From Archilochus colubris (taxonomy: Eukaryota > Chordata > Aves > Apodiformes > Trochilidae), in assembly GCA_023079485.1 (NCBI GenBank), contig CM041090.1:1736001-1800000 (forward strand): 64,000 nt of DNA. Direction: 5' to 3'. This document shows positions 40,215 through 52,200 of this stretch, in pieces. Position 1 is the first letter of the stretch, and every line of letters begins with the position of its first letter. Made by a program: the position numbers and the translations under genes. The notes under the pieces were generated by a model, which worked only from the letters and a program-made list of their open reading frames with translations, ran no database searches and had not been told where the DNA came from.

Positions 40215-43200
40215 ACACTTACTTGTCTGCCTTTTTGAAATGGCCCAGTGCAAACATTTTGTTCTCCAAACAGAGCTGCCCAGAAGGCTCCCTGGATTTC
40301 CGGGCAGAGCAATGTGCAGAGTTTGATGGGACAGAATTCCAAGGAAAGAAATACAATTGGCTTCCATATTATGGAGGTAATGACAAACATGTAGGGTTAC
40401 TCTTCATCCCTATCCACAATATGTTTTGCAATGACTGTAATGTTGCTGAATCCCAGCAGTGCACTTCCTTAGCTGGAGTAGCAGATGGGGCATTGGCTTG
40501 GAGAAGTCTTTTTGCTTTCATGAATGCACAAGAAGTATGGGCCAAAAGACATCTCTCTTTGCAGCAATACATGGTGGTCTCTTGCAACAGCCACTTTTTC
40601 ACAAACATTACTCAAGAGAACTGGAAATGATTGCAGCTAAGTCCTGAATATTAAACTAGCAGAAGCTCTGCTGTGTTTTTCAATACTGGTGAATTAATAT
40701 TAGCGAGGCACGTATGAAACAAATGCAAATAATTACCAAGTGCTTCAGAAAAAATCACATGTCCTGCAACTGGCCTGTGCTTTCTTGAGGAAAGTTCAGA
40801 ATGCAGGTGTAGGAATCATCAGTCTTTGCTCTGAGCTTTGATACATTATCATGCACAGTGGTTTAACAAATTAGGAGGGATTTCAAGATGGATTTAAAGT
40901 TTTGTTTGCTGGCTATTAAGATAGCAGCTCCCTTGTGTGCCTGGACTTGTTCTCAGGCTGAAAAGCCTGGAATTTTAAGGGAGTGTAAGAGCAGTCCTAC
41001 TAAGACATAACCAAATATCCACCTGGTCCAACACCACCCCTCCAGCAAGCCAAGGTGCCCTGGGAAATGGGTGCATACAGGGAGGCTTTACCAGGGTATC
41101 CTTACAGCTCCCAGAAGTTTGTCACCCAGGAATTTGGTTCAACATCTTCCACTTAATATCTGTTCATCTCTCTGTTTCTGCCCCTACAATCTAAACCCAG
41201 GTTTCTGATGCATTAGCAAGCTGTAACTCTATGCAATGTTTGCATTTTCTCTCCTACCAGCACCAAATAAGTGTGAGTTAAACTGTATTCCCAAGGGAGA
41301 AAACTTCTACTACAGGCACAGGGAAACAGTGATAGATGGAACCACCTGTGAACCTGGCAAGAGGGACATTTGTGTAGATGGAGTTTGTCAGGTGAGTCAT
41401 TGTGTTGCTTCCTGCCTTCACCATTGTGACTATCAGTCTTTCTGTTGCTTCCCTTTGTTCTACTCAGCCCTTTGTAATAACATCAGAAAAGAAGAACCGT
41501 TCAATTTCTGAGGTGTCAAGGAACATCTGGACAGCATTTATCTATCTATCTCTGAATGTGAAATAGAAGATGCCAACTCCATCCTTCCTCTGGCAACCCC
41601 TGTCTTCTCTTGACTTCCCAGGTTCCCTAAATTCAGCTTTTCTCCTTATATCAGTCCAGCATTTGGCCATTTTCCCCCTCTCTTTCCTCTGTCATTATGG
41701 TTTGTTCATATCAACCCTCCTGTGCTCTGACAGGCTGTTGGCTGTGATAACATGCTGGGATCTGCCAAGAAGGAGGACAAGTGCCTGCAGTGTGGAGGAG
41801 ATGGCAGCACCTGCTATGGTGTGAAGGGCACTTTTGATGTACCCAATCTTCCCAAAGGTGATGGTGATTTTAGTAGGTTGGGCAGCTGAGAAAGGGAGAG
41901 CTAAACCTGAGGTCAAGCTCCTCCAAGGGCTGGTGGGGACACCTGCTCAGATGATTGTTGTAGGCAGGTTTGGATGTTCACTGGAAACGTCTGTGAGTGG
42001 CACGTGGCTCTTTAGCTGCTTTAGCATCAGTAAACACACTGATGGCCTTATCCTGGGAATCACTTCCTTACACTCAGTACAGACTGAAGTTTTTGCTGTG
42101 TTGCTTGTGTCCTTCTTTGCTCTCTCTCTATCAAGTGCTGTAGATCCACCCTATGAATACAGTTATATACCCCCTTCAAAAGACTGCCCCCTCATCCAGT
42201 ATCTTAATAGCACCACTATGATTGATGCAAGGCTTGAAATAGGACTTAATTTTCTGCATTTGGCCAGTTTTGAGTAATTTCAGGATAGCAGCTGCACTGT
42301 GGTTAAATCTCTGTTGAACTCCTATACAATGCTTGCTGAAATGCCAAAGATTTTATAATCTGAAAATTGACTTTGCACTGACCATTACATTTTTGAGATA
42401 TAGTTTTTCACACATGGAGTGACCTGTGGATAGTTTTGGGTGAAGCAATTCAGAATGTAGCTTAAGTGACAAGTGAAATGCTTAACACCATCATAAAGCT
42501 CATCTGGTCATTCAAGCACCAGTGAAACCACGAGCATCTTTGGCATTGAAGTGTGACTGTGACTGTGTGGTATCCACAAGCAGATAATGAATAATTTCAT
42601 TATGTCTTCAGGTTACAATCAAATCTTCATCATTCCTGTGGGAGCCACCAGCATTCAAATTAAGGAAGTTATGCCTAGCAGGAATTTTCTGGGTAAGACT
42701 GATGTCAGAACCTCTCAGAACCATTTGGATTGTGGCCATTGCGTTGAAATTTGGTTTTCAGATGCTTTGGGGTGTTTACCCTGAAGGCTTGATACAGCAG
42801 AGGGACTGACTCTGAAAGCCAAGATATAAACATTGAGTATCCTTGAAGTGTCAGTTCTGCTCAACCCTAGGCTTCTGGTTTACATCTTTTTCTCTTCAGT
42901 GGTGATTTTGCTGTTAGGTGGGGAATAAAAAGACCCAGCTGTGTTCAGACTTCCTGCCTGGCCCTTACAAGGGGTCTAGATGATAGAACAATATTTGTCT
43001 TGAGTTCTGCTGTTTGCTTGGTGAATATAAACCCTAATTCCTCCTGCCACCCAAAAGGTCGGGATGGGCCTTTTTCCCCCTAGATATTTTTTGAGTATTT
43101 GTCTGTACAACCTCAAACTTTGGTCATGCTGCAGAGGGCAAAAAAGGAGAGCAAGAAGTCCTCACCTAGATTTCTGGGCAGGGCAGAGGAAACTCCAGTG

Positions 43201-46200
43201 AAGAAAGCAAGTTCTCTTTTTTCTGACTACTGTCTTACCCAATGGTTTGGACAGATCAGGGTGGTGCTGTTTTCCTTTGTAGAAAACATGTAGAAAACTG
43301 ATGCAGCACCAAAGTCTTTGTCTACTGAACAGAATGTCTGATGGACAGGATAGTGGTGTAGTGGTGCTGGGGTGTGAAGCCCACATCTTAACATCAAGCA
43401 GGACATAGGCTGTGCCTCCCATGGGGATCACAGGGACAGGGCTGTTGTGCAGCAAAAGAGGGATTGGTCTGCAAAAAAGCTGGCAATAAGCATTGTCTGA
43501 ACATGGGGCAGCTTCTGGGAGAGCAATATGGAGGGGCAGTGTTGTTGGAGGAAGATGGTCTTTTTTTTTTTGGTTTTTTTTTTGCTACAGCTGAGATGCA
43601 GTGTTGACCAGAAACACAAGCATCCCTGTTGAGTTCTTATGATCCTCTTAGATATGTGAAATTTTGCTGTGGTAGACTCTGCCATACCAGCTTGTTGCCA
43701 AACTTAAAGGGTTGCAACACTGGTGCGAAGGAGCTGGGGTCCAAACGGTGGAGCTGAGACCTCTGTGCCAATACCCTGAAAGTCTGGAGCAGGCCCTGCC
43801 TTGGGCCACCTGGAGCCCAGTGTCAGGTTCTTGGTGTGCTGATTCAGTGCCTTGTCTTCTCTGGCTTGTGGGTTTGCCTAGCTGTCAAGAACGTTCGAGG
43901 GGAATATTATCTGAACGGGCACTGGACCATTGACTTCAGCCGAGCACTGCAGGTAGCCAGCACAGTCGTGCACTATGATCGTGGCTCAGAGGGGGATCGG
44001 GCCCCAGAACTCCTCCATGCCCGTGGGCCCACCACAGAACCTCTCATCATTGAGGTAAGTGGCTCTGCTTGCCCCTTGCCCAAGCTATCGGTTGGCATAG
44101 GAGCCCTGGCTTTGAGTGATGGGGCAGTGGGAGGATGTTGTTGGGGGGACCGCAGCAGGAAAGCTGGAGAAGTGATGGGGCCCTGGGACCCTGCTTTTGC
44201 TGCCCAGAAAGAAGCAGGGAAAAGTTTGGTGTTGGTTTCCTGCCTATTCCCTTGGGGTGTGACCTTCAGAGCCAGCACTGAATGGTGCTGGGGCAGGGAC
44301 AGGCTCTGGGGTTGTTACAGTGTGCTGTGGGACAGGCAAGGATGCTTACAGGAGCAGAGGGATCTTCTGTTTCTGAGAGGGATGAATGCACTCTTTAAAA
44401 AAATGTGAAAAATGTCTGTGTATCATAAAAGATAAGGAGCAAACGCAGTGTTGAGAGTAAGTGCTCCTTGAACATGTGGGAAGCAAGGTCATGTGGAACC
44501 CTCAGACATGGTGAGGAAATGCTGCAAAGTGCTTCCACCAGCAGCTGTGGCATCTTCTCCTTTGTGCAGGCCAAGTCCTTTTTCTAGGACTTCACTTCTT
44601 CCCCCCCCAAATTAAGCAAGCTAAGTGATATAGTGAGCTGCTGCTCATGTCAAAGAGGTATCAGGCTCTCTGATCTCTGTTGGTGACCTTGTGGTATTTT
44701 GATCCACACAGTGCATACATCCTGCTTTAATGGGAGAGCTGGACTAGATGATCTCCAGAGGTCCCTTCCAACTCTGATGATTCTGTGATTCTCTGCTGCT
44801 ATTTCCATGACTTCATCCCATGTTTTTGCAGCTCATCAACCAGGAGCCAAACCCAGGGATACAGTATGAGTACTACTTGCCCATGGAAGGACAGGCTTCA
44901 GGTTACAGCTGGAGCTATGGTTCCTGGAGTGAGTGCAGCTCCCAGTGTGGAGGAGGTAAGGGGACAGGAGCTGGTCTTAGGTAGCTGATGTGGGGCTTAC
45001 ACCCACACCCTGAGGTCAGTGTGACTGTGTGCAGCCCTCTGCAGCTGCTTCCCAGCAATTTCCTTCTGGAAGACATCACCAGGTATCTGCAGGGGACTGC
45101 TGAGGTCACACATGGAGTCACAACAGCACTGTGTCCCGTGCTTTATCCGTTCTTCTTTCCTATGCCCTAGTCCTCAGACTTTGTTGCTAGGATCTGTTAA
45201 GAATCTTCATCAGTAGCCTTTGTTTCACTTTGCTTTGTTTCAGTTCTTCATGTCCTTTTCAGGTCTTTTCAACCACTTGTGGGGTCTACAACATTCATGA
45301 CTTGGCCTACCTAACAATATAAACCACATCCTTTACCTCTACCATAGCTTGGGAGATTCCCTCTCTTCAGGGGACCTGTCAGACCTCCTGGGCTGTCATG
45401 TCATGTTCAGTTTACAGGCTCTTCCATGGGAAAATTTATTAATTTTAAGCTAAAAATCAAAACAAAAAAAGTAAGAAAAAGGCCTCTCCAGCTGACCAGT
45501 ACATAGAGTTCCTATCTACTTGTTCTCCTCTGCTGAAGGCCACAGCTTTTGCCATACTGTGGTTGTAAGAGCTGTTACTGTCTTTGCTGTGCACTCTTAT
45601 CCTATAGGAAACCTGAAGAGTTGCAAGTTTTTCTTCTGCTCTTCATCAGAATCAGACTGACTCTCTGAACCTAACAGGAGGCCCCCAACCCTGCTGCTGT
45701 GTACTGCACACACCATGCTGGGTTCCTCCATGAGTGATACATGGATATAGCACATTTATTGTGAGCCTCAAACCATAAAATAACAGGAAAATGCCCCCCA
45801 GCTACACAGAACTGTCTCTTGCCTTTCCAGTGGACTCCTATACTATGGGGAGGCATCATTCAAACATATAATGTGACAGACCAAGCAGTGCACCTGACTT
45901 TTCCAGGTTGCCTGGGGTGGGTGTCAGTTCTGCACTAACTCTGAAACTTGTTTTGCCAAGGCCAGGGCATTACAAACCTAGTCCTGGGTGGCTTGCACTG
46001 ATCAGGATGCTCTCTTGCTGCTTCTTTAGGTTCCCAATCCCGCTTGGTGTTTTGTACCATAGACAACGAAATTTATCCAGACTACATGTGCAGGAATAAA
46101 CCAAAACCAGAGAATAACAGGACGTGTGGCCAGCAGGCTTGTCCCCAGACCAAACGGTAAGATTTTCTTTCTTCTTCTGGGGTCCAACTTCTTCCTGAGG

Positions 46201-49200
46201 GGATTTTGGAATCAAGAAGAAATATGAGCATGTCGCTTCTCTGGCCCTCCAGCTGTGGTTTCTCTAAGGAGATGTTCCATTTCTTAGAGAAACCCCAAGA
46301 TAAGGAATGATGATGACAATGATGTGATGGGTGGCTTTGTGTGCACAAGGAAAGGGCTTAATATATCCTAAGTTGATTTTATAGACCAATTAAGGTTGCT
46401 TTCCAGAGTACAACTGTGAAAGACAGTCTTCTAGCCCGTGCAGGGATAGGAAACAGATTCTCTGCTTTTTTAACTCTTTTTAACTGCAGAAACAGAGGAG
46501 TAGGTCAGAGGGTGTCATTTTAAAATGTAGTTTCTGCATTCCCAGTCTCCGTCCTCTTGGAAAGGAATCTTCTACATTCTGTGGAGTTTTCAAACCCCCT
46601 AACCCAGCCATTTCCACCTTGTCCCTTGCTGATACAGCCTTGCAGTTGGCTTCACTGGGCCCTGATGTGGGCATTCAGAGCTGTAACCAGAGCCTTAGGT
46701 GTATCTGGTGGGTGCAGCAGAGGCCGGGGAGAGGGCTGGTAAGGATGAGAGGGTACTTGAAAACCTGGGAGCATTCCTGAATACATGGCAGCCTGTAGCT
46801 ACTTGTTTTAAGTTCTTTAAACCCTTTGTTCTGTGTATAAAGGACTTCTTACATCTATCTGCCACAAGCCTGGAGCCGCAGTGGAGCCCGGAGCTCTCAG
46901 CTGAAGAGGTAACAAGGAGAGAGAGAGAGGTTACAGAAAGCACAGGAAAGCATCTGTTCTCTTCTCCTCTCCACCTGGTTGCCCACTGCAGTCTGTGGGG
47001 ATGTGTGGGGACTTTCCTCCTTGGCACTGGTGGTGGCAGTGGGTGGTGTTTTGCTTTTGGTTCTTGCCTCTGGAAATGATGGTGGAGGGTGCTGGCTGGA
47101 GCTTTGCTTAGGTGGTTGTGTGTGCTCCTGGTAACTTGATTCTTATGGGACTGATAAGAGGATGGTTTCTGCATAGCTTTTGGCTGCTTATCCTGATAAT
47201 TGTTGGCTTCTTCTGTGGAATCAGGATAGACAGGTGAGGGCATGTTCTGAGAGATAATTCTTTTTTTGTTTATCAAGATGGGTGAAAGAACAGAAAAGAA
47301 AAGATGATGGATTGCATGACTGAAAGACTGGCCAGGATGCCAGTGTGCCATAACCAAAGCTCCAGAGTTTCTCAAAATACTGTATTCCTTTGTCATGGGC
47401 TCTAGAGCAGGCAGAAAAGTGCCTATATACTGTGATGGATACAAGGATGGGATATATACAATACTTACAACGTGCATTGTGGTATGGGAAATAAAAAAGT
47501 TCAAAAGCAAAATAGCTGTCCCTCAGCAAACTGGTAACAGCACAGAACTTCCAATTCTTTGCCCTCTGATGGGGGTCCCAGCCTCCTTGCAGCTGACTTT
47601 CTCTTACAAAGGAGATGAAACGAGTGTCAGAGAAGATGCCTTGACTCGCAGTTGAAGGAAGCTGTGGGTGAGCCCATCCAGTTCATGCAGCCTTTCTAAA
47701 GCTGCACATTTGCTTCACAGGAGGCAGAATACAGTTTTGGGTCAGGGGGGGCATTATCCCCACTGGAACTTCTGAAAAACCTTGATAAATTAATTTGGTT
47801 TGGCCCCGCAACCAGACTGCTCCAAGTGACTTCTACTTGCTGGAGTTGTTTCCTTTCCAAAGGGAACACCTTACTTTTCAGCAAAGGCCTTTCTATTTTG
47901 GGTCGGTAGCATCTTTAGCCACAAAGCAGGGGATCTCAAGGAGATGAAGGTGTCTGAGACCGCCGTGGAATTTCTGGTAGGGTGTGGATGTGAATTGGCT
48001 GCCTAAAACTCAATTTAGGGGTAGTGAGGGCAGAGCAGGGAAGCAACGGGGGAGCAGAAAACATGGGAACGTGGGCTGCCTCCTCTTCCCAGCTGGGGCT
48101 CACCTGACTGCAAGGAGAGGCAGCAGATGACAAGCAGACCACCATGGTGCTCCCCTTCCACCACCAGTGCCTACTGACTGTGCAGAATGCTGGAGGCTGG
48201 AATGATGTCCCTGTTGTCCCTGAAGCCAGGCTGTGTCAGCTGTGCTCCCAGCTACCTGGGTGGCTCAGGGGTGGACAAAGTCAGGGATTTTAGCATCCAA
48301 ACAGTCAGGTTGTTTTGTGGACATCCCCACTTCCATTAGCAAGGGTGTATCTTCACAGTGTTCTACAACAGCTTCAGCAACCAAACACAGGAAAAAAAAA
48401 ATCTATTAAGAGTTTTTTGGGGCTTTTTGTGTGTGTGCTGCTATTAGAGAATTTGGCCAACAGGAGGAATAAATCAGCTTTCTCCTCGTTGTCAGCAAAA
48501 TATTCACAAGCACTTCTGAGTGTGTCTGGCATGGGTTGTAGGCAGAATGAGGTCTTGGCTTGGTTTTACTGTTTCTGATAGTGTCTGGAGTGTAATGGGC
48601 AGTTAGACTGGTGTACATTGCTTCTCTGGTAGCTGATCTGGATTGTTTTCTTTGATGTTCCATCCCAGCCATGCTATTTTTGCAGACCAAGGGAGACCAA
48701 AAGCCATGGAGAGAAACCTTCCCCCTCTGTGTCTGTTCTGCAGTGTTTTGTAGCTGGGGATTTGTCTCAGGGGGACTCATTCTCTGCATTGCCAATCAAT
48801 CTGGGCAGTGCTTGCTCAAATATGAACTTGCCTTGGGCTCTCTTCTACAAAGGGAATTTTTCCCTGCCTGATTAAATCAGGGAGGTGGCACTGACCTCAC
48901 CTGTGCCCTCTGAGCCATTTAGCTGGGCTTATCTTTCCTTGCTCCATTCTGTGACCTGTGCAGGTGGAAGACAGGAGAGTGGGGCCCCTGCTCAGCCACC
49001 TGTGGAGGGGGCACCCAGACTCGGTCCGTGTACTGTGTGGCGTTTGATGGTCAGAGCTCCCAAGGGGTGGTGGATAACTCGGAGTGCATGGCCTTTGCAC
49101 AGCAGCCTCGCAGCAGTCAGCCCTGCAACATCAGGCAGTGTGCAACCTGGAGCACGGGGTCCTGGTCAGAGGTGAGTTCCTGAAGGAGGATCTGCCCAAG

Positions 49201-52200
49201 CTTGGAGGATGAAGAGCCAGGCTCCTTTTCTCCTGTGCATCCCTGCACAGGGGGCAGGCAGAGACACCAGGATTTGTCCCTTCCATCCAACCAAGTGGGT
49301 TCTCCAGCCAGCTGCCCTCCTATAAACACATCCCTATTCCTCAAAACTCTGTATACCCCTGCACATTTGCTCCTCTCATTGCACTTTCTCTCCTCTCTGG
49401 TCTGCCAGTGCTTTTCCCACTCCTCTGTCTTTAACAGATCTGCCAGACCTGACACTGACAGAGTTTCTGAGTGGGACCTGGTGAAGGCAGAGGGTGGGTA
49501 TGAGAGCTGCAATCCATCAGCTGATGATCTGCACTCCCTCCTCTGTAAAGCAGGAGCTCGGGGCTCCTGCCTGTGCTGTTCATTTCCATGCATGTGGTTG
49601 CCTCACCATGACCACAGCCTGGGGCAGCAGTAGTAAAACCACAGCAGTCTGTTGAGCAAAATACTTCTGAAACACTGGTGACTCGCTGTCTGTCAGCTGT
49701 GTGGTGTGTTTCTAATGCCTGTGTGCATTTATATTTCCAGGAGAGGAAACTATTCAAGTGTATCTGCTTAGTGCTGCCAGCCAGGCATTTAGAAGGCATC
49801 TTATGTTTCAAGGGTTTGGAAAGTAGAACTTTTGTGTACTTAGTCCCTAAAGCACGAGTGAATTTTCCTCTTTCAAGAACATACATACTTGCAGCATTTG
49901 ACTTAAAATCTTGTGGTGGTAATTTGTCTCAGTGGTGAAACAGCATAGTCTGGGAGGCATGATAACCTAGACTGTAAAGGCTGTGTTTTCCTGTGTGGGT
50001 TTTTTTCCCCTCCTCTCTTGTGAGATATGAGGTGTGAATGTTGAGATGACTCCAGGGTTTGGAGCAAGAGCACTGTCTGGGAGAGGCACGAAGTCATGGT
50101 CATGTACATCCCTATGGGGTTGATTCCAGGGTTCTCAAAAGTGACTGTGTTTTGTGTACACTCAGAGATAAAAGGTCACTCTAGTAAATGAGTAGCAGAA
50201 ACTCAGCTGGGAAACTCATCTAAAGAAATTCAAGCTATCCCCAAGTTAATGCTCTCTGTAAGAGACTTTGGTAATTCATGTAGAATTAGGCTGGATTCCA
50301 GGAAGCACCACTGTGAATTAAAGAGGGCATTGAGAATGTCACAAACCAGTTATTGGTACAGAATTCTGTCACAGCTCCACACAGCAAAAATGGAGCACAA
50401 GGTCTTTGGGCAGAAGGCATGAGCAATGCAAGATTCTAATATTTTTATCATCCCTTGAAGATATCTCACCCTGAGCTGGTTTTAATCAGGAGTACATAAG
50501 ATGAGGTTCCAGGTATTTCCTGCCATGTATTGTTCTTGTTTTATTCTGTAGCATTGATATTTTTTCCAAAATAATTCTTCCATGTCTCCTTTGGTAAAGA
50601 TCAAGAGAAATATAACTAGGCCAAAATCATCCAGTCAGCTCCAGATCTCCCAGACCCTATCCACCATGCCTTATTGTCTCTCCTACAGCATAAACCAGGG
50701 CTCAGCTACCTCCCACCCCAGAGGATGACTTTCATGATGTTTGGTTGTTTTAGGCAACCTCACAAGGGTGAGGGAAAAGCAAGTGGGAACTGTGTGCTTC
50801 CTTGTAATTGCTGGGCTTCTCTCTGCAGTGCTCAGCCAGCTGTGGGGAAGGGGTCCAGACCCGGACTGTCACCTGCAGAACCCAACAGGGCACTCAGGCT
50901 CAGGACTTTGCTTGCCTAATGGAGCCAAAGCCATCAGCCACTCAGCCCTGCCTTAAGGAGAACTGCATCCAGGAAATCAGCTGGCACGTTGGAGACTGGG
51001 GCCTGGTGAGCATCACACTTCCATGGGTTGGAAATAACTGATTATATTGCTGTGCTCCTCCACAGACAAGCTTTGATCTGTGCAGCCTGCATGCTGGCTG
51101 GGGCTGGGAGCATGAGCTGCTTCATTGCCAGTCCCTTGGCTCATAGTGGCATTGTAACTGGCACTCGTAATGCTCCACTTAATCTGCTGCCTGCTTTGTA
51201 TGCAGCTGCTACAAAAATAAATCCTTCTGAGGTGGGGATTATAGTTTCAGTGACAGTGGCAAAATGCAGCCAATAAGCCCAAACAATCCACTCTTGCTGC
51301 TTATTCCCAATTCTTCTCTCCATCACTGTGAACAGCAGAATTCTCTGGCTGAGCACAGCTTAGAGCTCCATGGGACTGGTCATTGCATTTGGTGCTCTGG
51401 TTTAAAGTACATTTTGGTAATTGTTCAGATAAACTGTGCTTCAGCTGGATTAGTCTTGTCTTTTTGGAGGGAGCCAGACTGCGTTCAACCTGGGAAAAAG
51501 TGCTGGGGGGGGGAGATAGGGGTAGACCCAGGTGACTTTCAAACACTCTTTTTTCCTTCTGTGCTAGCCAGACCTGTAGTGTAACGAGGCAACTAGGTGC
51601 CACTAATTGCCAGGGAGTGAGCATGAGCTGGTGTGAAGCCCACCTGTGCCTAATTAGGGTGGGACCCACTGCGCATGAGCAGGATTAGGGGGCCAATAAA
51701 AGGTGAGGCCTGAGACACAAGCTCATGCTCACTCCCTGGCAATTAGTGGCACCTGGTTGCCTCATTACACTACACAGACCAGCTTGTTCTGAGGTAAAAC
51801 ATGAGACGTCTTCATGAGACATCAGCTAAGTTTTAATAACTGAAAAGTTTCATACCTTAATCTGATCTCTCCTGGCTTTCTGATATCAGAAGATGCTCCT
51901 ACTTCCATCCAAATAAGAGAAATTCTGTCCCAGTATTAGTAGAGCTTGCCATGAGCTCATTGCTTCCTCATCATCCACAGCTTCCAGTGGGAGAAACTCC
52001 AGTTAGCTGCTTACAAGAAAGCCACCAGTTTGCTTTTCTATTGTAAACTGTTGTTCTTGAATGCACACTTCAAAATTGACCCCCTCTCAGCTGGGGGATC
52101 CCCAAAGTATTCACACACACACAGAATCACACAGAATCATCCAGGTTGGAAGGGACCTCTGCGATCACCAAGCCCAACCCTTAATCCACTGTGGTTCCCA

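Noticed and set aside
43836..44408. 190-codon frame around papilin exon 8
   Set aside because: Only 43882-44054 is exon. The rest is read-through into introns beyond consensus splice sites.
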